Below the pieces are notes generated by a model. The model made no database searches. It was not told where the DNA came from and saw only the letters and a list, made by a program, of their open reading frames with translations. Made by a program: the position numbers and the translations under genes. A DNA stretch of 32,848 bases from Smithella sp. (GTDB lineage: Bacteria; Desulfobacterota; Syntrophia; Syntrophales; Smithellaceae), in the NCBI GenBank assembly GCA_017993615.1, contig JAGOMJ010000026.1, forward strand, positions 1 to 32,848, written 5' to 3'. Positions 24,597 through 32,503 of the stretch are shown here, piece by piece (position 1 is the first letter of the stretch; every line of letters begins with the position of its first letter).

Positions 24597-25886
24597 CTAT
24601 TCATGTTCGCTTGCCCGGTGCGACGGCATATCATCCGTTATCCCGTCGTCCGTCGGCCGTGTGTCCGTCGACGCTTCCACGGCTTTCAGTTTATTGGAAA
24701 GTGTTTTTGTTTTCTTCTGCGCATCATCGACCGAATTGGCGGCCTGCTCCAGTTTCTTGCGCACATTATCCAGCGTATCGCCGAATCTTCCGAAAGCCGT
24801 TTTGACCTCTCCCAGAACCTTCCAGACTTCGCCGGACCGTTTCTGAATGGCGAGCGTGCGGAAACCCATCTGCAGACTGTTCAAAAGCGCGGCAAACGTT
24901 GTGGGACCGGTCACCACGATATGATATTCGCGCTGCAAAACGCCCACCAGAGCCGTCCGGCGTATGACTTCGGCGTAAAGTCCTTCCGACGGAAGAAACA
25001 TAATGCCGAAATCCGTGGTTTTCGGCGGAGCAATGTATTTTTGAAAAATATCTCTGGCGGCTTTTTTAATGCCTGTTTCGAGCTGGCGGACAGATTCGTC
25101 CGCCGCGGCAACATCCCCACGCTCCTGAGCCTCCAGCAGGCGCTGGTAATCCTCGATCGGAAATTTTGCATCGACCGGAATCAGTACGCAATCGTCGGGA
25201 AGGTCGCTTTGACCGGGAAGCTTGATGGCAAACTCCACAACATCGCCGCCGGTTTCGCTGATCCGGACATTTTTCAGATACTGTTCGGGGGAAAGCATCT
25301 CCTCCAAAAGCGCGCCCAGTTGTACTTCTCCCCATGTGCCGCGCGCCTTGACGTTGGTTAAAACCTTCTGCAAATTGCCGACATCGGCGGCCAGTTCGCG
25401 CATCTGTCCCAGCCCCTGGTGAACCATTTCCAGCCGTTCCGACACCTGCCGGAAGGACTCTCCCAGGCGCTTTTCCAGCGTGGTTTGCAGTTTTTCATCC
25501 ACGGTTTCCCGCATCCGGTCCAGCTGGCGGCTATTGTCTTCCTGAATTTCCCGAAGCTTGGTATCGATGATCAGCCGGACCGCCTCTATTTTCTTTTCCG
25601 TGGCGGCTGTCAGGTCCGACAGGCTGTTCTGGATGGAATCTTCAAATAATTTGAAAGACCCCGTTATCTCCGTTCGTTCCTGCTGCGCCTGGGTCCGGGC
25701 TTCTGCCCGCGATCGCGCGATTTCTTCGCGCACGGAACGGTCGGTTCTCTCCTGAAAATCCCGCAGGTTGTCGATTCTGCCCATCAATAATGAAAAATCG
25801 GCAAAACGGCGTCCCGTACGCCACAACAAAAGCGCAAAACCGCCCAGCACAAGGATGATAACGACTATCATCAGGATTAATTCCAT
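24597..25886 (-). CDS. rmuC: DNA recombination protein RmuC
   Basis: RmuC proteins are membrane-tethered and limit inversions between short inverted repeats in E. coli; a nuclease-like fold is proposed. The 429-residue product has one N-terminal membrane helix (LILMIVVIILVLGGFALLLW), a long coiled coil (~30-165), and then the RmuC domain: GTWGEVQLGALLEEMLSPEQYLKNV, VDAKFPIEDYQRL, FGIMFLPSEGLYAEV and VVTGPTTFAALLNSLQMGFRTLAIQK. A charged C-terminal tail follows (DTRPTDDGITDDMPSH). The ATG at 25886 has GGAG just upstream. It starts a two-gene minus-strand unit with the histidine kinase and is divergent from purL. Confidence 0.93.
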   Translation of the reverse strand: MELILMIVVIILVLGGFALLLWRTGRRFADFSLLMGRIDNLRDFQERTDRSVREEIARSRAEARTQAQQERTEITGSFKLFEDSIQNSLSDLTAATEKKIEAVRLIIDTKLREIQEDNSRQLDRMRETVDEKLQTTLEKRLGESFRQVSERLEMVHQGLGQMRELAADVGNLQKVLTNVKARGTWGEVQLGALLEEMLSPEQYLKNVRISETGGDVVEFAIKLPGQSDLPDDCVLIPVDAKFPIEDYQRLLEAQERGDVAAADESVRQLETGIKKAARDIFQKYIAPPKTTDFGIMFLPSEGLYAEVIRRTALVGVLQREYHIVVTGPTTFAALLNSLQMGFRTLAIQKRSGEVWKVLGEVKTAFGRFGDTLDNVRKKLEQAANSVDDAQKKTKTLSNKLKAVEASTDTRPTDDGITDDMPSHRASEHE

Positions 25887-25945
25887 TTTTCTCCGCTATC
25901 AGTCAGCAGTTTTTTAGGAAAGAATACTACGGAAACAGCGAAAGC

Positions 25946-25974
25946 ATTTAACGATTAAAAAAGTCCCCTGTCAA
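25946..25974 (-). promoter_or_regulatory. sigma70 promoter of rmuC
   Basis: On the minus strand, perfect TTGACA (25974-25969) lies 17 nt from TTAAAT (25951-25946, four of six consensus bases). The expected start is near 25939, leaving a leader of about 50 nt to the rmuC ATG. Confidence 0.6.
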
Positions 25975-26053
25975 GCGAAATGACCAGATTTTATCCATAA
26001 AAGGCCATTTCATGACGTTAGGATGAATTTTGACGCCAAAGCCTATTTGTAAG

Positions 26054-26082
26054 TTGCATAATTTGCCGCTTTTGGGTATAAC
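26054..26082 (+). promoter_or_regulatory. candidate sigma70 promoter of purL-purQ
   Basis: TTGCAT (26054-26059) is followed after exactly 17 nt by TATAAC (26077-26082, five of six consensus bases). The expected start near 26089 leaves ~38 nt of leader. The -35 is weak. I see no recognisable purine-repressor or riboswitch element. Confidence 0.45.
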
Positions 26083-26126
26083 GCATCGTCCGTTCATCAG
26101 AAAAAATTAAAACGTCAAGGTTGAAC

Positions 26127-29099
26127 ATGATCAGCAGAATTGAAGTCGGTTTCAAAAAAGGCATCCGCGATGCTCTGGGTGAAAAAATCAGAAAGCGAAT
26201 GATTGAGAATTTCTCCCTTCCCGTGGAACATGTGGCCACCATCGACGTTTACACCATCGCCGGCGATCTGACGCCGGGAGAGCTGAACAAAGCCGCTTTG
26301 GGACCGCTTTCCGACCCGGTGATCCAGAACTTTTCCATCAACCGCCCGCTGGCTGCCGGTTTCGATTGTCTGATTGAAGTCGGGTATCGCCCCGGCGTCA
26401 CCGACAACGTGGGCAAAACCGCCCGTGAAGCCATTAAACTCATCCTGGGCAGGGACAACGACATCGCCGTCTACACCTCCCGCCAGTACCTGATTTGCGG
26501 CCAGATCACCGAAGGCGATGCGGAAAAAATCGCGTCCGGCCTTCTGGCCAACGACTTAATCGAGCGGTATCAGATTTTTTTCGCCGGAGACTTCGACACG
26601 GTCCGCGGCGTCCCGGCCTATATCCCGCAGGTGACCGGCAAAGCGAAACCGGTCGTTGAAGAAATCCGTCTTTCCGATGCCCGAAACGACGATCTCATGA
26701 CCATCAGCAGAGAACGCGTTCTGGCGCTGAACCTTGACGAAATGAAGGCCATTCGCGACTACTTCCTTGATCCACGAGTCATTGCCGGACGGAAGAAAAA
26801 AGGCCTCGGGAAAAACATCACGGATGTGGAAATGGAATGCCTCGCCCAGACCTGGTCGGAACACTGCAAACACAAAATATTCAACAGTTACATTGATTAT
26901 ACGGACGGCAAGAAGCAACAGGCCGTCGACTCTCTTTTTAAAACCTACATCAAGGGATCCACGGAAAAAATCCGGCGGGCCAAAGGAAAAAAGGATTTCT
27001 GCCTTTCCGTTTTCGTGGACAATGCCGGCATCATAAAATTCAACGACAATTACAACCTTGTTTTCAAGGTGGAAACGCATAATTCTCCTTCCGCACTTGA
27101 CCCGTACGGCGGAGCGCTCACCGGCATCGTCGGCGTGAACCGCGATCCGTTCGGGACGGGACTGGGCGCGAAACTAATATTCAATACCGATGTATTCTGC
27201 TTTGCGTCGCCGTTTCATCAAAAGAAACTGCCGCCGCGCATCCTGCATCCGCGCCGCATTTACGAAGGGGTGCGCGAGGGGGTGGAACACGGCGGGAACA
27301 AAAGCGGCATCCCGACCGTCAACGGCAGCATTGTTTTTGACGAGCGATTCCTGGGCAAACCCCTGGTGTACTGCGGAACGGCCGGCATCATGCCCGCGCG
27401 CATCCAGGGCAAAACCACCCATCAGAAAGACATCCGGCCGGGCGATCTGATTGTCATGACCGGCGGACGCATCGGCAAGGACGGCATCCACGGCGCCACC
27501 TTTTCGTCCGAAGAACTGCACGCAGGCTCCCCGGTGACGGCCGTGCAGATCGGCGACCCCATCACCCAGAAGAAGATGACCGATTTTCTGCTCGCGGCGC
27601 GCGACCGCGGCCTGTACCGGGCCATTACCGACAACGGCGCCGGCGGTCTTTCCTCCTCCGTGGGTGAAATGGCCACCTATTCCGGCGGCTGCGAACTGGA
27701 TCTCACGCATGCTCCCCTGAAATATCAGGGATTGCAGCCCTGGGAAATTCTCATCTCCGAAGCGCAGGAACGGATGACACTGGCCATCGACCCGAAAAAA
27801 ATAAAACCGTTTCTGGAGATGGCCGGAAAAATGGACGTGGAAGCGACCGTTCTGGGAAAATTCACCGCTTCAGGAAAATTTCACGTTTTGTACGGCTCCC
27901 AAACCGTTGCCTGGCTGGACATGCACTTTTTGCATGCCGGCGTTCCGCAACTGCGCCTTCATGCCCGCTGGAAACAACCCCGGCATCACGAACCGCGCTT
28001 TTCACCGCCGAAGCATTACGGAACGGAATTAAAAAACATGCTGGCCCGCCTGAACATCTGCTCCAAGGAATCGGTGGTGCGCCAGTACGATCATGAAGTG
28101 CAGGGCGGCTCCGTCGTCAAGCCGCTGGTCGGGGCGCAGAATGACGGCCCGTCGGATGCCGCCGTCATCCGGCCGCTGCTGGATTCCATGGAGGGCGTTG
28201 TCGTTGCGCACGGGATCTGTCCGCGCTACAGCGACATCGACACGTACCACATGACCGCCTGCGCCATCGACGAAGCCATCCGCAATGCCGTGGCGGTCGG
28301 CGCCGACATCGATCATCTGGCGGGGCTGGATAATTTCTGCTGGTGCGACCCGGTGAAATCCGAAAAGACACCCGACGGCGAATACAAGCTGGCCCAGCTG
28401 GTCCGCGCCAACATGGCCATTTACGATTACACCACCGCGTTTGGCGTTCCCTGCATCTCCGGCAAGGACAGCATGAAAAACGACTATCAGATCGGCCGCA
28501 CAAAGATTTCCATTCCGCCGACGATTCTCTACTCCGTCATCGGATTCATCCGCGACGTCCGCCAGGCCGTCACCATGGATGCCAAGCATCCCGGCGATTT
28601 GGTGTACATTGTCGGCGAAACCAAAGAGGAGCTGGGCGGGTCGGAATGGTTTGCATTGAAAAAAGGAATCGGCAATACCGTGCCGCGCGTCAATGCGGCC
28701 AACGCCCTGAAGATATACCGCGCCCTGCACCGGGCGATGCAAAAAGGCGTTGTTGCCTCCTGCCATGACTGCTCCGACGGAGGCATGGCTGTGGCGATGG
28801 CGGAAACGGCCCTGGCGGGCATGCTCGGCATGGACATTGACCTGAAACACGTCCCGTATACGGGCAGAAAAAGAAACGATTACCTCCTGTTTTCCGAAAC
28901 AGCGAGCCGCTTTATCGTTACCGTGCATCCCGAAAATCAAAAACTGTTTGATAAAATCATGACCGGAAACGTCACAGGCCTCATCGGCTGCGTCACAGAA
29001 AAACCTTTTCTGGAGATCAGGGGCCTCGAAGGAAAAACGATGATCCGGGAAACATTAAAGGCTCTGAAAAAAGCGTGGCAGAAAACGCTTAATTTTTAG
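26127..29099 (+). CDS. purL: phosphoribosylformylglycinamidine synthase, PurS-like/PurL fusion
   Basis: The enzyme carries out step 4 of purine synthesis, FGAR to FGAM, with ATP and ammonia supplied by PurQ. The 990 residues begin with a PurS-like region (RIEVGFKKGIRDALGEK, ~1-160, with a second similar element, GFDCLIEVGYRPGVTDN). The linker and catalytic PurL part follow, with TWSEHCKHK, the ATP/FGAR-binding VETHNSPSALDPYGGALTG, GVNRDPFGTG, the second-half SGKDSMKNDY and SCHDCSDGGMAVAMAE. This layout lies between the small three-subunit PurS/PurL/PurQ type and the ~1300-residue one-chain enzyme that includes the glutaminase. The ATG at 26127 has AAGG 6 nt upstream; the frame also opens at TTG 26121. 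purQ follows after 13 nt. Confidence 0.92.
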   Translation: MISRIEVGFKKGIRDALGEKIRKRMIENFSLPVEHVATIDVYTIAGDLTPGELNKAALGPLSDPVIQNFSINRPLAAGFDCLIEVGYRPGVTDNVGKTAREAIKLILGRDNDIAVYTSRQYLICGQITEGDAEKIASGLLANDLIERYQIFFAGDFDTVRGVPAYIPQVTGKAKPVVEEIRLSDARNDDLMTISRERVLALNLDEMKAIRDYFLDPRVIAGRKKKGLGKNITDVEMECLAQTWSEHCKHKIFNSYIDYTDGKKQQAVDSLFKTYIKGSTEKIRRAKGKKDFCLSVFVDNAGIIKFNDNYNLVFKVETHNSPSALDPYGGALTGIVGVNRDPFGTGLGAKLIFNTDVFCFASPFHQKKLPPRILHPRRIYEGVREGVEHGGNKSGIPTVNGSIVFDERFLGKPLVYCGTAGIMPARIQGKTTHQKDIRPGDLIVMTGGRIGKDGIHGATFSSEELHAGSPVTAVQIGDPITQKKMTDFLLAARDRGLYRAITDNGAGGLSSSVGEMATYSGGCELDLTHAPLKYQGLQPWEILISEAQERMTLAIDPKKIKPFLEMAGKMDVEATVLGKFTASGKFHVLYGSQTVAWLDMHFLHAGVPQLRLHARWKQPRHHEPRFSPPKHYGTELKNMLARLNICSKESVVRQYDHEVQGGSVVKPLVGAQNDGPSDAAVIRPLLDSMEGVVVAHGICPRYSDIDTYHMTACAIDEAIRNAVAVGADIDHLAGLDNFCWCDPVKSEKTPDGEYKLAQLVRANMAIYDYTTAFGVPCISGKDSMKNDYQIGRTKISIPPTILYSVIGFIRDVRQAVTMDAKHPGDLVYIVGETKEELGGSEWFALKKGIGNTVPRVNAANALKIYRALHRAMQKGVVASCHDCSDGGMAVAMAETALAGMLGMDIDLKHVPYTGRKRNDYLLFSETASRFIVTVHPENQKLFDKIMTGNVTGLIGCVTEKPFLEIRGLEGKTMIRETLKALKKAWQKTLNF

Positions 29100-29112
29100 A
29101 GAAGGATTTTTT

Positions 29113-29937
29113 ATGTCGCGTAAAGTCAAAGCCATCATCCTGACCGGCAACGGCACCAACTGCGAAATGGAAATGGCGCACGCCTGCAAAATGGCCGGCG
29201 CCGACACCGCCGATATCGTTCATTTAAGCGAACTGCTTTACGGCGAGCGGCGGCTGGACGATTACGCCTTCCTGAACCTGCCGGGCGGATTTCTGGACGG
29301 CGACGATCTGGGATCGGCCAAAGCGGGCGCGAACCGTTTTCTGCACGCCGGCATCCGGGAAACCGAGGAGATGCTCTTTGATCAGCTCATCCGGTTCATC
29401 CGGGCGGGAAAACTGATTCTTGGCGTCTGCAACGGTTTCCAGCTGATGATCAAACTGGGACTGCTGCCCGCGCTGGACGGCAATTACGCGCGTCAGAGCG
29501 CCACGCTGACCTTCAACGATTCGGGGCGCTTCGAAGACCGCTGGGTCTATCTGAAAACCGATCCGCAAACGCCCTGCGTTTATACGCAAAACACGGATGT
29601 CCTTTACCTTCCCGTCCGTCACGGCGAAGGAAAATTCATTCCTCAAAACGAGACCCTGCTTGACCGGATTGAAGCGGCGCATCTGTGCGCCCTGAAATAC
29701 TCGACGCCGGAAGGACATCCGACGGCGCAATATCCGTTCAATCCCAACGGATCGGTCAATGCCATTGCCGGAGTGTGCGATGAATCGGGAAGGCTTTTCG
29801 GTCTGATGCCGCACCCGGAGGCCTATCTGAGCCGCGTCAATCACCCCCGCTGGACACGGGAAAAACTGCCCGAAGAAGGCCAGGGGCTGGTTTTTTTCAA
29901 AAATGCGGTGGATTTTATCAGAAGCAGGAATTTTTAG
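29113..29937 (+). CDS. purQ: phosphoribosylformylglycinamidine synthase glutaminase subunit
   Basis: The class I glutamine amidotransferase hydrolyses glutamine and passes ammonia to PurL. The nucleophile is C106 in LGVCNGFQLM, with the histidine and glutamate of the triad in MPHPEAYL (H234, E236). An oxyanion-loop candidate is NLPGGFLDGDDLGSAKA (55-71). The 274 residues are longer than stand-alone bacterial PurQ (about 220-230) and nearer to the glutaminase domain of the large one-chain enzyme, which fits its partner's size. GAAGGA lies 6 nt before the ATG. It is co-transcribed with purL and converges on the C39-type peptidase gene. Confidence 0.92.
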   Translation: MSRKVKAIILTGNGTNCEMEMAHACKMAGADTADIVHLSELLYGERRLDDYAFLNLPGGFLDGDDLGSAKAGANRFLHAGIRETEEMLFDQLIRFIRAGKLILGVCNGFQLMIKLGLLPALDGNYARQSATLTFNDSGRFEDRWVYLKTDPQTPCVYTQNTDVLYLPVRHGEGKFIPQNETLLDRIEAAHLCALKYSTPEGHPTAQYPFNPNGSVNAIAGVCDESGRLFGLMPHPEAYLSRVNHPRWTREKLPEEGQGLVFFKNAVDFIRSRNF

Positions 29938-29990
29938 AACGTCCTAAACGACATCACCCCCGAAAAATCAGAGGTTTTTGCCGAAAACGT

Positions 29991-30773
29991 TTATTTTTTC
30001 TGCCGGTAGTACTGCATCCCCTTGGGATCGGCTGTCGGATTAATCATGAATTTGTATTCTTTTTCCGCAGCGGCCAGGGCCGGATTGAGTTGGTTGCCGA
30101 ACATGGATTCGCGGGCGGCATCTTCCGTGATATACACCAGATCCTCCGGTTTTAATTTCAACGTGCTGACGGTTCTGCCGCCTTCCGGAGGCGTAACCAC
30201 GAAAATAACCTTTTCGTACCAGTGGTCATAGAAATCATCCAGCGTAAAGCTGATGTCGCCCCGCCAGGGATCGGCCAGAAAAATATGGCCGTCATGAATC
30301 CCGCGGAACACCACAAAATGACGATAACTCATGATGGATATCGGCAGAATACAGGGCGTTGTCAGCGTCTTGAGGTCATCCAGTTCGGCCCGGTAGCCTT
30401 CGCCCTGGTAACCGAGTTCCGTGACAAATTTCTTCATATCCAGCAGGGAAAAAGCCTTGCGTTCCTGGATCTGGCCGACGTTGCCGTAATGCATCAGGCC
30501 GGCAATCACCTGTCTCTCCGTGAATTTTTCGCCGAGATAATGATTCAGAAGAATGGCTAGGGCGGCGGAGCCGCAGGAAAAGTCATACTGCTGCTTGATC
30601 AGATGCCCCTTGTCCAGCTCGGATGCGGGCTTGACATCAACGCGCAGATTGCCCATCCCCGGTCCGGGAACGGTCAGATTGATTTCCGATTGGGACTGCT
30701 CCTGAAGAGGATAGACACTCGATGTAAAAGACACAATGACCGCAAAAATTGCGGCAATGACCAATGCTCCCAC
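29991..30773 (-). CDS. exported C39-family cysteine peptidase (FilB-like)
   Basis: This is a stand-alone papain-like peptidase of the C39 (bacteriocin leader-processing) fold. The catalytic cysteine is C67 in QQYDFSCGSAA, with Q61 as the oxyanion residue, H152 in YRHFVVFRG and D168 in LADPW. An N-terminal hydrophobic helix (ALVIAAIFAVIVSF) indicates export or anchoring. Unlike peptidase-ABC transporters it has no membrane or ATPase domains. It follows three secreted proteins on the same strand (80-nt gap), which may be substrates or partners; this neighbour pairing resembles FilA/FilB of Acinetobacter (from memory). The start is uncertain: GTG 30773 is the first conventional start codon, but the nearest GGAGG is 13 nt away and the open frame continues upstream (FIERRFGG) without a normal start. 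Confidence 0.82.
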   Translation of the reverse strand: MGALVIAAIFAVIVSFTSSVYPLQEQSQSEINLTVPGPGMGNLRVDVKPASELDKGHLIKQQYDFSCGSAALAILLNHYLGEKFTERQVIAGLMHYGNVGQIQERKAFSLLDMKKFVTELGYQGEGYRAELDDLKTLTTPCILPISIMSYRHFVVFRGIHDGHIFLADPWRGDISFTLDDFYDHWYEKVIFVVTPPEGGRTVSTLKLKPEDLVYITEDAARESMFGNQLNPALAAAEKEYKFMINPTADPKGMQYYRQKK

Positions 30774-30853
30774 GGGATGAAAAAAACCTCCAAACCGGCG
30801 CTCAATAAATCTGATTGGTAATGTAAAAGACGAACACTATAAAACCGGAGTTT

Positions 30854-31918
30854 TTAATAAATATCTCTGATGGTCAGTTGCGCTTTGTAAACGCTTACAT
30901 TCTGCAAAAGCGTGGCCCCCGTATCCAGATTTTTTGCTCCTGTCCCGCCCTGATCAATGTAGAGGTGTTTCCAATTGAGAGACATCGCCATGGGCAAATT
31001 CATTCGGATCGCCGTTTCCCCGCCGCTGCTTCTGCCGACATCAATGGTTGCCGTAGTTGATTTATAACCATTACGCGTAATTGAATAGTCGCTGGTATCA
31101 TACGTATATGTCGGTATCAGGCCTCCTATTTTGGCGCTGCCCGACAGATTGGGCCAGGCGACCGGATCGGCGGTTGCATTGTAGTTTGCGTTCGTGTGCC
31201 GGGAAAGAATCATGCCGTCGACAAACCAGCGGCGCGTATCGGAGGTGTTGGGCCTGATCATCAGATACCGCATCACAAGCCCCATTTCCTGAATAATATC
31301 AATTCCCGAGGACGTTGACGTGGAATGGTTGGAAACCCTCATAAACGTATCGCCGGGCGTAAAATTGACGTAATCGGTTCCGCTGGTCCAGAGGTTGACG
31401 TTCTTGCCGATATACATTCCGTAAAGATAGACGTTGTGCGCTAAAGTATAGGTGGTGGTGGCAGAGTCCTTGGCCTGTAAGTTTGTGAAATATAAACTGA
31501 CCGCATTAGGTGCGGCATAGGGTGACGTTGAATTAGAAACATTTCCCGTATAATCGGGAAAATTCAGGCCGCTCATATTCAGCCAGGTTCTGCCGCCGCT
31601 GGTGCCGACATCAATATTAACATTAGTCAACACACGAAATGGTTCTTCAGGTCCGGTCACTTGATCGTCGAGTTTTTCTATCATCGTCAGGGAGGAAAGA
31701 AAAATCCCTTCAGCCTGGGAGGAACTCTGATAAATTCCCACATTGCCGGCCGTTGCCCTGGCTGTAATATCCAGACCCAGCGTGACGCCGCTTTCGGCGG
31801 TCACCAAATCGAGATCCTCCTCGCTTACCGGCTTCATTTTTGAATACAGCGATGGAACCAGAAACAGCAAAACTGCCACGGCGCAAAAAATTATTCTGGC
31901 GATGTTATTTTTAAACAT
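30854..31918 (-). CDS. secreted FilA-like (DUF6160-type) protein
   Basis: The 354-residue exported protein has a signal peptide (MFKNNIARIIFCAVAVLLFLVPSLYS, 1-26) and then MKPVSEEDLDLVTAESGVTLGLDI (28-51), the sort of 'ELD-VTA--GV' opening I associate with FilA/DUF6160 proteins. The motif IDVGTSGGRTWLNM (102-115) appears again near the C terminus as IDVGRSSGGETAIRMNLP. The rest is rich in Ser, Thr, Asn and Gly with beta-strand-like alternation, as in surface filaments or adhesins. The ATG at 31918 has GGAG 8 nt upstream; the in-frame ATG at 31939 has none. It lies 30 nt after its shorter paralogue and 80 nt before the C39-type peptidase gene. Function is unknown; a pilus or filament role is inferred by analogy. 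Confidence 0.75.
   Translation of the reverse strand: MFKNNIARIIFCAVAVLLFLVPSLYSKMKPVSEEDLDLVTAESGVTLGLDITARATAGNVGIYQSSSQAEGIFLSSLTMIEKLDDQVTGPEEPFRVLTNVNIDVGTSGGRTWLNMSGLNFPDYTGNVSNSTSPYAAPNAVSLYFTNLQAKDSATTTYTLAHNVYLYGMYIGKNVNLWTSGTDYVNFTPGDTFMRVSNHSTSTSSGIDIIQEMGLVMRYLMIRPNTSDTRRWFVDGMILSRHTNANYNATADPVAWPNLSGSAKIGGLIPTYTYDTSDYSITRNGYKSTTATIDVGRSSGGETAIRMNLPMAMSLNWKHLYIDQGGTGAKNLDTGATLLQNVSVYKAQLTIRDIY
31595..31614. repeat. 20-nt direct repeat, copy 1 (second copy at 32126)
   Basis: GCCGCTGGTGCCGACATCAA occurs identically at 31595-31614 and 32126-32145. On the minus strand it encodes the end of the IDVGTSG motif in two adjacent paralogous genes. It is best read as shared coding ancestry, although such repeats could support recombination between the genes. 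Confidence 0.7.
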
Positions 31919-31948
31919 GAACTTCTCTCCGCGCTGCATTCAAAATCA

Positions 31949-32437
31949 TTAATGAGCGTACACTTTTATCGTGCCGTTTAACGTGGCCGCCAGATTCTGC
32001 ACGGTCACATAGGCCAGATCATTTCCGCTGCCCAGATTCACATCCTGACTCATCATCATGGTCGCATTCATGCTCATCGTGCCCAACGTGATGGTCGGCA
32101 GCAGCATATTGACGATCGTCCGGGTGCCGCTGGTGCCGACATCAACATTCATGGCGCCGTTAATCACGCTCAGATTGCCGGCAATCGCAACCGCGTTAAG
32201 CCCCGCATATCCGGAGTTGGGATACGTCGATCCGGAACCGAAACCGTCAGAATCCCCCCACGATGCGGATGTCAAAGTCGTTGTTCCGCCGACCGTCAGG
32301 GCGGTGAAATTAATGCTGACGCCCTGTTCGGCAATCACCGCGTCCAGTTCGCCATCGGAAATAACGGTTTTCGCCGACGACACCCAGGGAATCATCACCC
32401 AGAAAACCGCTATTGCCAACAGGATCAATCGTTTCAT
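31949..32437 (-). CDS. small secreted FilA-like paralogue
   Basis: The 162-residue exported protein has a signal peptide (MKRLILLAIAVFWVMIPWVSSA, 1-22) followed by KTVISDGELDAVIAEQGVSINF, equivalent to the opening of the 30854-31918 product. The core has SWGDSDGFGSGS (59-70), VDVGTSGTRTIVNMLLPTITLGTM (98-121) and a C terminus ending KVYAH. It is mostly beta-prone and has no cysteine in the mature part. The ATG at 32437 has AAGGG 5 nt upstream. It sits between two relatives on the same strand (66 nt and 30 nt gaps), so all three probably form one operon. No enzymatic motif is visible; it may be a filament subunit or surface protein. Confidence 0.75.
   Translation of the reverse strand: MKRLILLAIAVFWVMIPWVSSAKTVISDGELDAVIAEQGVSINFTALTVGGTTTLTSASWGDSDGFGSGSTYPNSGYAGLNAVAIAGNLSVINGAMNVDVGTSGTRTIVNMLLPTITLGTMSMNATMMMSQDVNLGSGNDLAYVTVQNLAATLNGTIKVYAH
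32126..32145. repeat. 20-nt direct repeat, copy 2 (first copy at 31595)
   Basis: This is identical to 31595-31614 and encodes the same IDVGTSG-type motif segment in the 162-residue paralogue. Confidence 0.7.
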
Positions 32438-32503
32438 AATTTCCCTTTTTAAAAGCAGTTTTTACACCTTTGAAGCGGCGATATAATTTTTTTATATCTA
32501 AAA

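Noticed and set aside
24603..25361. 252-codon open frame antisense to rmuC
   Set aside because: Shadow of the conserved RmuC domain; composition is not protein-like.
28029..28940. 303-codon open frame antisense to purL
   Set aside because: It lies fully inside a well-supported purL catalytic region, in GC-rich DNA that readily gives long antisense frames; its product shows no recognisable domain.
29938..29990. Possible terminator between purQ and the C39-type peptidase gene
   Set aside because: Only all-AT or 5-bp stems (AAAAA/TTTTT, GTTTT/AAAAC) are visible, too weak to call.
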